From an uncultured Christensenellaceae bacterium (lineage in GTDB: Bacteria; Bacillota; Clostridia; Christensenellales; Borkfalkiaceae), in contig CAJUOY010000005.1 in the NCBI GenBank assembly GCA_910588645.1, positions 25,033 to 89,032 of the forward strand: a DNA stretch of 64,000 bases, written 5' to 3'. A program made the translations under genes and the position numbers. The notes beneath the pieces were generated by a model. That model saw only the letters and a list, made by a program, of their open reading frames with translations. It was not told where the DNA came from and did not search any database. The stretch's first letter is position 1. Each line of letters opens with the position of its first letter. Positions 16,743-24,770 of the stretch are shown in pieces.

Positions 16743-18653
16743 ATGAAATTCGGATACGTGAAAGTCTGTGCGGCCTCTCCTGAAATCAAAGTTGCCGATG
16801 TCGACTTCAATAAACGTAATATTATTTCCGCAATTCAGGAAAGTGCAAAAAGCGGCAGTCAGTTGACTGTTTTTCCCGAACTCGGCATTTGCGGCTATAC
16901 TTGCGGAGACCTTTTTAATCAAAGGGCTCTGATTTCGGCTTGTGAAAACGCCGTAAAAGACATCTGCTTGGCGACAAAGGGACTTTCTACTCTTGTATTT
17001 ATAGGCGTGCCCGTGGCCGTCGGCGGAAAGCTTTATAATTGCGCCGTAGCAATACACGACGGTACTATTCTCGGCATAGTTCCTAAGACATTTTTACCTA
17101 ATTATGGAGAGTTCTATGAATTAAGGAATTTTTGCGGCGCAGGCGGCGATTGCGTTGAAATCAGATATGCCGGGGTTGATACAATCTTTGGAAGGAATTT
17201 GATTTTTGCAGCGGAAAATTGTCCTGATTTTACAGTTGCGGCGGAAATATGCGAAGATTTGTGGACTCCGTTGTCTCCGTCTGTCAAACATTCGCAAGCG
17301 GGCGCAAATATAATTGTCAACCTATCTTGCAGCAACGAGACGGCGGGAAAATCCGAATACAGGAGAGAGCTTGTAAAAGTTCAATCCGGAAAGTTGATTT
17401 GCGGGTATATCTATTGTGACGCGGGCGATGGTGAAAGCACTACGGATATGGCTTTTTCCGGTCACAATATTATAAGCGAAAACGGTCGTATTCTTTATGA
17501 AAGCAAATTGTTTGAAAACGGATTGCTTTACGGTGAAATAGACGTCGAATTGCTTGCCGCGGAGCGTAATAAAACTGCTGGCGTGTATTTTACGGGAACG
17601 GGGGAAGTCGATAACGACTACGTTATTATTCCTTTTACCACCGATAGCTCGGGCGATTGCAGTTTAAGAAAATATGATACAACGCCGTTTGTTCCTTCAA
17701 ACGGTCTTTCCGAACGTGCAGAGCTTATTTTAACTATTCAGCAAAAGGGACTTGAAAAAAGGTTGAAGCATACAGGCGCAAAATCTGCCGTAATAGGAAT
17801 ATCCGGTGGTCTTGACAGTGCGCTTGCGTTGTTGGTAACAGTTCGAGCTTTTAAATCGTTAAATAAAGATTTAAAGGACATTATCGCGGTTACTATGCCG
17901 TGCTTCGGTACAACCGACAGAACGAAAAATAATTCGCTTGATCTTATGCGCGGTTTGGGCGTTACTGCAAAGACGATTTCCGTTGAAAATGTAGTAGTAA
18001 GTCATTTTAAAGACATATCTCATAATTTTGACAATAAAAACGTGACTTTTGAAAATGCGCAGGCGCGTATGCGTACTTTGGTTCTTATGGATTTAGCCAA
18101 CGACAATGACGGGCTTGTTATAGGAACGGGTGATCTGAGCGAGCTTGCTCTCGGTTGGGCCACGTATAACGGCGATCATATGTCTATGTACGGTGTAAAT
18201 TCGTCGGTACCGAAAACTCTTGTTAAGCACTTGATTTCATACGAGGCGGAAAAGTGTGGCGGAGAGATTGAAAAAATACTTAAAAGTATACTTGATACGG
18301 AAATATCTCCCGAGCTTCTTCCACCCGATAAAGACGGCGGTATAGCGCAGAAAACCGAGGATATAGTAGGGCCCTATATCTTACACGATTTTTTCCTTTA
18401 TTATGTAGTCAGATATGGATTTGCCCCGGATAAAGTGCTTTACATTGCTGAAAAAGCTTTTAAGGGAGATTTCGATAAAGCAGTAATAAAAAAATGGCTA
18501 AAAAATTTTTATAAAAGGTTTTTCTCACAACAATTCAAACGCTCGTGTATGCCTGACGGAGTAAAAGTAGGTTCTGTTGCCTTGTCTCCGAGAGGAGACT
18601 GGCGTATGCCGTCCGACGCGGTTGTAAAATTATGGATGGATTTGATAGATTAA
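16743..18653 (+). CDS. nadE: Glutamine-dependent NAD+ synthetase
   Basis: Two-domain enzyme that amidates nicotinic acid adenine dinucleotide using glutamine. The N-terminal nitrilase-type amidase (residues about 1-290) has Glu in FPELGICGYTCGD, Lys in PKTFLPNYGEFYE and Cys of the triad in AAEICEDLWTP. The C-terminal synthetase has the PP-loop GISGGLDSALALLV and the GTGDLSELALGWATY motif. 636 residues matches the long, Gln-dependent type. It starts 4 bp after recA without an obvious Shine-Dalgarno, so it is probably translationally coupled. With cinA two genes upstream, both contribute to NAD metabolism. Confidence 0.95.
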   Translation: MKFGYVKVCAASPEIKVADVDFNKRNIISAIQESAKSGSQLTVFPELGICGYTCGDLFNQRALISACENAVKDICLATKGLSTLVFIGVPVAVGGKLYNCAVAIHDGTILGIVPKTFLPNYGEFYELRNFCGAGGDCVEIRYAGVDTIFGRNLIFAAENCPDFTVAAEICEDLWTPLSPSVKHSQAGANIIVNLSCSNETAGKSEYRRELVKVQSGKLICGYIYCDAGDGESTTDMAFSGHNIISENGRILYESKLFENGLLYGEIDVELLAAERNKTAGVYFTGTGEVDNDYVIIPFTTDSSGDCSLRKYDTTPFVPSNGLSERAELILTIQQKGLEKRLKHTGAKSAVIGISGGLDSALALLVTVRAFKSLNKDLKDIIAVTMPCFGTTDRTKNNSLDLMRGLGVTAKTISVENVVVSHFKDISHNFDNKNVTFENAQARMRTLVLMDLANDNDGLVIGTGDLSELALGWATYNGDHMSMYGVNSSVPKTLVKHLISYEAEKCGGEIEKILKSILDTEISPELLPPDKDGGIAQKTEDIVGPYILHDFFLYYVVRYGFAPDKVLYIAEKAFKGDFDKAVIKKWLKNFYKRFFSQQFKRSCMPDGVKVGSVALSPRGDWRMPSDAVVKLWMDLID

Positions 18654-18676
18654 GCGGTTTTAAACCGCTTTTTTTA
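18652..18676 (+). terminator. Terminator after nadE
   Basis: AAGCGGTTT and AAACCGCTT pair around a single base, followed by a T run; the stem begins inside the nadE stop codon. Confidence 0.75.
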
Positions 18677-18706
18677 TATATAGAAGCGTAATTTTTTATA
18701 ATTAAA

Positions 18707-18735
18707 TTGACTTTTATACACGTTTGATGTAAAAT
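18707..18735 (+). promoter_or_regulatory. Promoter for rny
   Basis: TTGACT (18707-18712), a 17-bp spacer and TAAAAT (18730-18735), predicting a leader of about 60 nt before the rny ATG at 18801. Confidence 0.7.
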
Positions 18736-18800
18736 ATTAAGTAGGATATAAACTACTTTTAAGGTTGTATATATTAACTACTTTTCATCAGGAGGCTATA

Positions 18801-20417
18801 ATGGGCATTTTGGCATTTAGCAACCTGTTTCTTGCCAGCGACGGTATCGTAATAGGCCTTGGCGTAGGTTTAGGCGTAGTCGCCGTTGCTGCTATTGTTA
18901 TGTTTTTTGTCGGGGGCATGCTCAGGCAAAAAAGCATTGATAAAAAATTGGGTACAGTTCAGGACAGAACAAAGAAGATGATCGACGACGCTGCCGCTGA
19001 ATGTAAATCCATAAAAAAAGAGGCAATTTTAGAAGCAAAGGAACAGGAGCTGCAATTAAGAAACGAGTTTGAAAAAGAGTGCAGGGAAAAGAAATTCGAA
19101 CTGCAAAAGCAGGAACAAAGATTGGTTCAGAGGGAAGAGATACTCGACAAAAAGGAAGATATCCTTTTGAAGCAAAATAATTCTTTGGAACAGCAAAAAA
19201 AGGAACTCGTAAACAAAGAAAACGAAGTAAAAAAGACTCAGGAAAAAATCAATCATCAGCACGAATTGATGATACAGGAGCTTGAAAAAGTCGCTCAACT
19301 GACTAAGGAAGAGGCAAAAAAACAACTTGCCGGCGAAATCCTCGATGATGCCCGTCACGACGTGGCTCTTCAGGTCAGAAACATTGAGCAGAACGCTAAA
19401 GAAGAAGCTACCAATACAGCAAAGAAAATAATATCGCTTGCGGTTCAGCGCTGTGCTGCGGATCACGCGTCGGAAATAACCGTATCCGTTGTGCCGTTGC
19501 CGAGCGATGATATGAAAGCGAGGTTGATCGGCCGCGAGGGAAGAAATATTCGCGCAATAGAAAACGCAACGGGTATAGAGTTGATTATCGACGATACTCC
19601 CGAAGTAGTAATTTTATCCGGATTTGATCCCGTAAGGCGCGAAGTTGCCCGCTTATCTTTGGAAAAACTTATTAACGACGGAAGAATTCATCCTGCAAGA
19701 ATTGAAGAGACTGTTGAAAAGGTCAGAAAGGAGATGGAGCAGGAGATTAAAAAAGCGGGTGAAGACGCAATGTACACAGTGAATTTGTACGGCGGATTGC
19801 ATCCCGAACTGGTTAAACTTTTAGGTCGTTTAAAATACAGGACAAGTTACGGACAGAACGTTTACAAGCACTCTATAGAAGTTTCTCAGCTTGCAGGACT
19901 TATGGCGCAGGAACTCGGACTGGACGTAAATCTTGCCAAACGTGCAGGTCTTTTGCACGATATAGGTAAGGCTGTAGATCAGGAGCAAGAGGGTACTCAC
20001 ATACAGCTCGGCGCCGATTTAGCTAAGAAATACCGTGAAAGCAACAATGTAATAAACGCTATAGCGGCTCATCACGGTGACGTGGAGCCCAAGACGATAG
20101 AAGCTGTGCTTGTAGCTGCGGCAGATGCAATATCGGGCGCAAGGCCTGGTGCAAGGCGCGAGACAGGCACTAACTACGTGAAGAGACTTGAAAGACTTGA
20201 ATCCATTGCTTCAGGGTTCAAAGGCGTCGATAAGAGCTATGCCATACAGGCAGGCAGAGAAGTGCGCGTAATTGTTAAGCCCGAACAGATTGACGACGCG
20301 CAGACGATGTTTTTAGCAAAGGACATTGCCAAGAAAATCGAAAGTGAATTGGAATATCCCGGACAAATTAAAGTTAACGTCATAAGGGAATTCAGGGCAT
20401 CTGAATTTGCTAAATAA
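18801..20417 (+). CDS. rny: Ribonuclease Y
   Basis: Membrane-anchored endoribonuclease that starts mRNA decay in Gram-positive bacteria. It has an N-terminal membrane segment (about residues 8-37), a long Glu/Lys/Gln-rich coiled coil (about 45-200), a KH RNA-binding domain (LIGREGRNIRAIENATG) and an HD domain (LLHDIGKAVDQE, then AAHHGD). ATG 18801 has AGGAGG upstream; a longer frame from 18765 lacks this. It is transcribed alone between two terminators. 538 residues is slightly longer than the usual about 520. Confidence 0.96.
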   Translation: MGILAFSNLFLASDGIVIGLGVGLGVVAVAAIVMFFVGGMLRQKSIDKKLGTVQDRTKKMIDDAAAECKSIKKEAILEAKEQELQLRNEFEKECREKKFELQKQEQRLVQREEILDKKEDILLKQNNSLEQQKKELVNKENEVKKTQEKINHQHELMIQELEKVAQLTKEEAKKQLAGEILDDARHDVALQVRNIEQNAKEEATNTAKKIISLAVQRCAADHASEITVSVVPLPSDDMKARLIGREGRNIRAIENATGIELIIDDTPEVVILSGFDPVRREVARLSLEKLINDGRIHPARIEETVEKVRKEMEQEIKKAGEDAMYTVNLYGGLHPELVKLLGRLKYRTSYGQNVYKHSIEVSQLAGLMAQELGLDVNLAKRAGLLHDIGKAVDQEQEGTHIQLGADLAKKYRESNNVINAIAAHHGDVEPKTIEAVLVAAADAISGARPGARRETGTNYVKRLERLESIASGFKGVDKSYAIQAGREVRVIVKPEQIDDAQTMFLAKDIAKKIESELEYPGQIKVNVIREFRASEFAK

Positions 20418-20425
20418 CGTAAAAT

Positions 20426-20457
20426 AAAAATCCCCGACATATGTCGGGGATTTTTTA
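20426..20457. terminator. Bidirectional terminator between rny and the PadR gene
   Basis: A 30-bp perfect palindrome (AAAAATCCCCGACAT and its complement) followed by T's on both strands; serves both convergent genes. Confidence 0.85.
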
Positions 20458-20463
20458 ATTATA

Positions 20464-21948
20464 TTACTTACTTAAAAGGAAGAATACTGTTGAGAATAGA
20501 GGAATATTCAGTGCGACAAGCGAAGGAATAATAAATTTAGCTGCTACGTCGCCGACGTTAGCAAAGTTAACGTTCATTAAAAGCGATACTACAAATATTA
20601 TTAAAACCGCTATTATTGCCAAAACTACGGTAGTAGTTAAATATGAATGGCTGGCAGGTTTTCTCGTGCTTTTTCCAAAGTCCGTCGTAGTAAGTATTCC
20701 GAATATCAATATTTGCGCTACACCCAACGTAAGTATGACGATTGGATAAGCTATAGAAACGCCCAAGGTGTCTTTAAAAGCAAGACTTAAAGCAAATTCA
20801 ACCAACATTACCACAGCGACCAAAAGCGAACTTTTGAAAAGAGCGACACCGCGGTTATATTTCTTTTTGCGTGAATTGGTTGCAACGTATTCGGAAGAAT
20901 TTATAATCAATCCGTCTGAAGAAGCTTTTTCGTCCGCGTCTTCGTAAACCGAACTGCGTTTCTTTACGCGAACCTCTCTTATAGGAGATTGTGTTGCAAC
21001 GTTTTGAGGCTGCTGTCTTACGGTTCTTACAAACAATCCGTCGATGATATTTTTATAATCGCGTTCGGTTTCAGGCTTCTTGTTATAGATAAGTTTTTCC
21101 GTGTCGATCTCTTCTGCATTCGGGTTAGTCGGTGTCTCTTCACGAGTTGCAACAACAGGTTCGGAAATAAGCCTCAAATAGTTTTCGTGCCTGATTCGTT
21201 CTTGTTCTAAACGTTCTCTCTCAGAGATTGGATCTTCCTGTCTTTGGGGTTGTAATTGTACCGTTTGCTCCTGCACGTGTTCAACTGGTATTTGGCGAAC
21301 AGGTTCGGGATAGATTTCCCTTACAGGCTCAACAGGAACTGTCTGTACGGGAACTTCACGTATAATTATTCGCTCCGTTATCGGTGCAGGTCTTTCAGAA
21401 AACTCTTCGACTTTGATAATCTGCTCCGGCTTGCTTTCGTCTTCGTATTTTACTTCGCGCGGTTTCTCTTCGTCGTCCTTAACCGACGGAACGCGTGAAG
21501 TGGATGTCTTCAATATTTTGAAATCGACGGGAGTAGGCGCGGGCTTTGAAAAATCAAAGTTTCTGTCCGATATAAGACTGTCTATAACCGTTCTTGAATA
21601 TTCCCATTCGCTTTGATTTTTTTCGGTGATTTCTCTGCCGCTGTCCGTGAGCGTGTAGTATTTCCTTCTGCCGCCGTTGGAAACTTCGTCGGTCTTCCAA
21701 TATGCATTTATGTAACCTTGGCTTTCAAGACGCTTTAACGCCGAATAAAGGGTGGGTTGTTTTAAACTATATTGCCCGTGACTTTTACTTTCTATCTCTT
21801 CGATAATTTCATAACCGTATTTATCTCGGTCGTAAAGAGTGCGCAGTATTATAGTATTGATATGTCCCCTGATAAGGTCGGGACTTATACCGCTTTTAGT
21901 TTCCTCTTCGGAAGCAACGTTATCATCTTGTTTAAATTCTTCGTCCAC
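20464..21948 (-). CDS. PadR-type regulator fused to a membrane domain
   Basis: The N-terminal part (about residues 25-115) is a PadR winged helix: YDRDKYGYEIIEEIE, LKQPTLYSALKRLESQGYI and NGGRRKYYTLTDSGRE are typical. A Pro/Glu/Val-rich linker of roughly 230 residues follows. The last about 120 residues hold four hydrophobic segments separated by short loops. Ordinary PadR proteins are 100-180 residues and soluble; at 494 residues this one would sit at the membrane. The start is GTG 21948 with CGGAGG upstream. No effector or target can be read from the neighbours. Most likely a membrane-tethered transcription regulator responding to envelope stress or a hydrophobic compound, which is inference. 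Confidence 0.8.
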   Translation of the reverse strand: MDEEFKQDDNVASEEETKSGISPDLIRGHINTIILRTLYDRDKYGYEIIEEIESKSHGQYSLKQPTLYSALKRLESQGYINAYWKTDEVSNGGRRKYYTLTDSGREITEKNQSEWEYSRTVIDSLISDRNFDFSKPAPTPVDFKILKTSTSRVPSVKDDEEKPREVKYEDESKPEQIIKVEEFSERPAPITERIIIREVPVQTVPVEPVREIYPEPVRQIPVEHVQEQTVQLQPQRQEDPISERERLEQERIRHENYLRLISEPVVATREETPTNPNAEEIDTEKLIYNKKPETERDYKNIIDGLFVRTVRQQPQNVATQSPIREVRVKKRSSVYEDADEKASSDGLIINSSEYVATNSRKKKYNRGVALFKSSLLVAVVMLVEFALSLAFKDTLGVSIAYPIVILTLGVAQILIFGILTTTDFGKSTRKPASHSYLTTTVVLAIIAVLIIFVVSLLMNVNFANVGDVAAKFIIPSLVALNIPLFSTVFFLLSK

Positions 21949-21974
21949 GGTTTTAAACCTCCGTATTTTGTTTT

Positions 21975-22003
21975 ATTTTATCACAATTTTAAATATAAGT
22001 CAA
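21975..22003 (-). promoter_or_regulatory. Promoter for the PadR gene
   Basis: On the minus strand TTGACT (22003-21998), a 17-bp spacer and TAAAAT (21980-21975), 27 bases before the GTG. Confidence 0.65.
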
Positions 22004-22062
22004 CAGTTTTAAAAATTTAAGAAGTACTATGTCACACATATTTACCTAAAATTGCCAATTTG

Positions 22063-22092
22063 TTGGACAAATAACAAAATACTTGTTAAAAT
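22063..22092 (+). promoter_or_regulatory. Promoter for the thioesterase operon
   Basis: TTGGAC (22063-22068), an 18-bp spacer and TAAAAT (22087-22092), 31 bp before the ATG at 22124. Confidence 0.5.
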
Positions 22093-22123
22093 TAATGTAA
22101 TCTGTTTTTAAGGTGAAAATTAT

Positions 22124-22855
22124 ATGTATCGTCACAAGAAAGTTTACGAAATAAAATATACGGATGCAGACGCTTACGACAATCTTAAATTATCTTCGCT
22201 GTTATCCTATATGGAGGAGAGCGCTTGTCTGTCCGCGGATGAACTGGGTTTCGGTTACGATGACATTGCTCCGCTTAATATAGGCTTTATGGTTGTAAAT
22301 TGGTATACGGAGTTTACTCGGCCGATAAAGCTCGGGGACAAGCTAGAAATTCACACGTGGCCGTTAAAGGTAAATAAAATTATTATTTTTAGAGATTTTG
22401 AATTTTTTATCGGCGGAGAAAAGGTAGGTGTAGGTACGGCGCGTTGGTGTATGTTTGATACCGTTACTTTTTCGGTATTGCCCACGGGAGCGTTTTTCAA
22501 GGAGGGCGCGTGCGACGGCTATAATACGGAGCGAAGTATAGACTTTAAAAATTGGAAAATTCCGCACATCGGCGACAGCGGTTGCGTTTATTCAAAGGTT
22601 ATAAAGTATTCCGACTACGACCATTATTTCCACGTAAATAATACGAAATACGCCGACTTTTCTATGGATGTTTTTTCTGTGGAAGAGCTTAAAGGAAAGT
22701 ACGTTAAATCTATGCAGATAACGTATGTCAAGCAATGTAAATATGGTGAAAAACTTGATTTTTACAGAAATGATTGCGGAAGTTATACCATCATAGAAGG
22801 TAGAGTCGGTGATGAAATTCGAGTTCAAATGAAGGTTGAATTCGATGTTTTATGA
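22124..22855 (+). CDS. Acyl-ACP thioesterase (FatA/FatB family)
   Basis: Double hot-dog thioesterase of 243 residues that would release fatty acids from acyl carrier protein. KVYEIKYTDADAYDNLKLSSLL is the usual opening of bacterial homologues. WPLKVNKIIIFRDFEF is the first repeat's core strand region. The second repeat contains SDYDHYFHVNNTKYADF, with the Asn/His residues conserved around the catalytic centre. AAGGTG precedes ATG 22124. It overlaps the following metallopeptidase gene. Substrate chain length cannot be read from the sequence. Confidence 0.85.
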   Translation: MYRHKKVYEIKYTDADAYDNLKLSSLLSYMEESACLSADELGFGYDDIAPLNIGFMVVNWYTEFTRPIKLGDKLEIHTWPLKVNKIIIFRDFEFFIGGEKVGVGTARWCMFDTVTFSVLPTGAFFKEGACDGYNTERSIDFKNWKIPHIGDSGCVYSKVIKYSDYDHYFHVNNTKYADFSMDVFSVEELKGKYVKSMQITYVKQCKYGEKLDFYRNDCGSYTIIEGRVGDEIRVQMKVEFDVL

Positions 22856-23480
22856 CGTAGTTTACGGTCGTCGTAAAAGCATTTCTATAAGCGTTTCGGA
22901 TAGTAATGAAATAACGGTAAGGTGTCCTAACGGTACTCGAAAATTGGTAATCGAAGAGCTTGTTTTAAAAAAGGCAAATTGGATAAACGGAGTTATTTCT
23001 CAAAATGAAGAAAAGCTCGGACGGTGGAAAGATATCCGCAATTTTGAAAGTGTTTTGGTTTGGGGTGAAAGACGTCTGTTGGCTGTAGGCGCAGACTCGA
23101 ATGAGATCGACGATACTTGCGTGAAGTTAAAAAATATTAAAAGCATTGGCAAGTTATTTATTAAAACATATGAAAACTATTTTCTCAATAAAGTTAAAGA
23201 GATTGCTTTAAGGTGCGGGTTTGAATTTGCAGGATTAGAGATCAGGGACTATAAGTCTCGCTGGGCTTGTTGTACGGGCGATAATAATCTTAAATTCAGT
23301 TATAAGCTTATGATGTTGCCGGAAAGGCTTGCTGAATATGTGATAATACACGAACTATGCCATACCATATACCACAACCATTCGCAAAGTTTTTGGCTGT
23401 TGGTTAAAAAGTTTGTGCCCGATTTAAAAAAATTAAAATCGGAATTAAACGAATATAATTTTATAACAAGATTGTATTAA
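22845..23480 (+). CDS. YgjP/DUF45-type zinc metallopeptidase-like protein
   Basis: Protein of 211 residues with an HExxH zinc motif in VIIHELCHTIYHNHSQSFW; the histidine after HN and the overall layout match the YgjP/WrbN-like (DUF45, COG1451) family. The N-terminal half (YDVVYGRRKSISISV) also fits that family, as does the SRWACCTGDNNL stretch. The cellular substrate of this family is unsettled. ATG 22845 follows AAGG inside the end of the thioesterase gene; the frame also has a TTG at 22836. It overlaps the thioesterase by 11 bases, so the two are co-translated. Confidence 0.8.
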   Translation: MFYDVVYGRRKSISISVSDSNEITVRCPNGTRKLVIEELVLKKANWINGVISQNEEKLGRWKDIRNFESVLVWGERRLLAVGADSNEIDDTCVKLKNIKSIGKLFIKTYENYFLNKVKEIALRCGFEFAGLEIRDYKSRWACCTGDNNLKFSYKLMMLPERLAEYVIIHELCHTIYHNHSQSFWLLVKKFVPDLKKLKSELNEYNFITRLY

Positions 23481-23484
23481 ATAC

Positions 23485-23513
23485 TTGACTTGACGATAAG
23501 GCTGTTATATAAT
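23485..23513 (+). promoter_or_regulatory. Promoter for the carA-thiI operon
   Basis: TTGACT (23485-23490), a 17-bp spacer and TATAAT (23508-23513). It predicts a leader of about 180 nt before carA. Confidence 0.75.
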
Positions 23514-23531
23514 TTATAAGGTTACGGAAAT

Positions 23532-23645
23532 ATGAAAGCAATTTTATTTGTAAAAAGGGCGTCGGCCTTAAAAATCAAGTCTTTCAACGTCGGAAATTTT
23601 GCCGGCGAAAATGTCCGTTTTAATAATTTTGTTTCGATTGGCTGA
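23532..23645 (+). CDS. Possible 37-residue leader peptide of carA
   Basis: A short open frame just after the carA promoter: ATG 23532, TGA 23643-23645, basic N-terminus (MKAILFVKRASALKIK). Its stop codon lies within the 5' arm of a terminator-like hairpin, the geometry of leader-peptide attenuation. It has no run of one amino-acid codon (one Arg at 23556-ish, none repeated), so a simple amino-acid sensor is not evident. Its translation is unproven; it may be a chance frame. Confidence 0.35.
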   Translation: MKAILFVKRASALKIKSFNVGNFAGENVRFNNFVSIG

Positions 23646-23670
23646 TTTATTTTAAATCAGTCTTTCTTTT
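23642..23670 (+). terminator. Attenuator-like terminator in the carA leader
   Basis: CTGATTTA (23642-23649) pairs with TAAATCAG (23653-23660) around three T's, followed by TCTTTCTTTT, 30 bp before the carA start. Upstream GTCGGC and GCCGGC can pair with each other, a possible alternative fold. carAB operons are often controlled by attenuation in Firmicutes; here no PyrR-binding motif was recognised. Confidence 0.5.
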
Positions 23671-23699
23671 AGTCAGAAAAAATTTTTAAAGGTGCATAA

Positions 23700-24770
23700 A
23701 TGAAAAAAGCCTACATTACATTGCAAAACGGAAAAACTTTTCAGGGTATGCGGTTCGGCGCCGAAGGCGATACGGTCGGAGAACTTGTTTTTACTACGGG
23801 TATGACCGGGTATGTCGAGACGCTTACCGATCCCAGCTATTACGGACAAATAGTTGTACAGACTTTTCCTCTGATAGGAAATTACGGTATAATGAAAGCC
23901 GATCAGGAAAGTAAAAAACCGTGGGTTACGGCTTATATAGTCAGAGAAAAGTGCGACGAGCCTTCAAATTTCAGATCTGAGGGCGCGCTTGATGAATTTT
24001 TAAAGGCAAATAACGTAATTGGTATATACGGAATAGACACTCGTGAACTTACTAAAACGGTAAGAGAAGCGGGCGTAATGAACGCAGCCATTACGTCGAA
24101 GCCATTGAAAGATTTTGGCGAAATTAAAAAGTATGCCATACAGAATGCGGTTGCGGGCGTAACAAGCGATCAAATAGTTTACAGCGGTTCTCCCGACGGT
24201 CTGAGAATTGCCGTTTGGGATTTCGGTGCCAAAGAGAATATTACCCGCGAGCTTGTAAAAAGAGGCTGTTATTGTATCAAAGTGCCGGCATATTACACTG
24301 CCGAGCAGATACTCGCACTTAATCCCGATGGTTTAATGCTTACTAACGGTCCAGGGGATCCTGCGGAAAATATCGAAATAATAGAAAATCTTAAAAAAAT
24401 TGCCGGCAAGGTTCCTATTTTCGGAATTTGTCTCGGACACCAACTTTTTGCCTTGGCAATGGGCGGAAAGACAAGGAAAATGAAGTACGGACACCGTGGC
24501 GCTAACCAGCCCGTCAAAGAGCTTGCAACCGGCAGAGTTTATATTACCAGTCAAAATCACGGATATGAGGTTGTTTCTTCGAGTTTAGCGGGTGCGGGCG
24601 ATCTCAGTTTTGTAAACGTAAACGACAACACTTGCGAGGGTGTGGAATATCCTCATTTGAATGCTTATACGGTTCAGTTCCACCCGGAATCGTGCGGCGG
24701 CTCGCGCGACGCGGTATTCCTTTTTGACAGATTTATTAAAAACGTTAAGGAGAACAAGTTCAATGCCTAA
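23700..24770 (+). CDS. carA: Carbamoyl-phosphate synthase small subunit
   Basis: Glutaminase subunit that supplies ammonia to CarB for carbamoyl phosphate (pyrimidine and arginine synthesis). The N-terminal domain begins LQNGKTFQGMRFGAEG and has TTGMTGYVETLTDPSY. The class I amidotransferase domain has the nucleophile in FGICLGHQLFALA, then GHRGANQPV and the His/Glu pair in QFHPES. 356 residues is normal. AAAGGTG precedes ATG 23700. It overlaps carB by 8 bases. Confidence 0.96.
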   Translation: MKKAYITLQNGKTFQGMRFGAEGDTVGELVFTTGMTGYVETLTDPSYYGQIVVQTFPLIGNYGIMKADQESKKPWVTAYIVREKCDEPSNFRSEGALDEFLKANNVIGIYGIDTRELTKTVREAGVMNAAITSKPLKDFGEIKKYAIQNAVAGVTSDQIVYSGSPDGLRIAVWDFGAKENITRELVKRGCYCIKVPAYYTAEQILALNPDGLMLTNGPGDPAENIEIIENLKKIAGKVPIFGICLGHQLFALAMGGKTRKMKYGHRGANQPVKELATGRVYITSQNHGYEVVSSSLAGAGDLSFVNVNDNTCEGVEYPHLNAYTVQFHPESCGGSRDAVFLFDRFIKNVKENKFNA

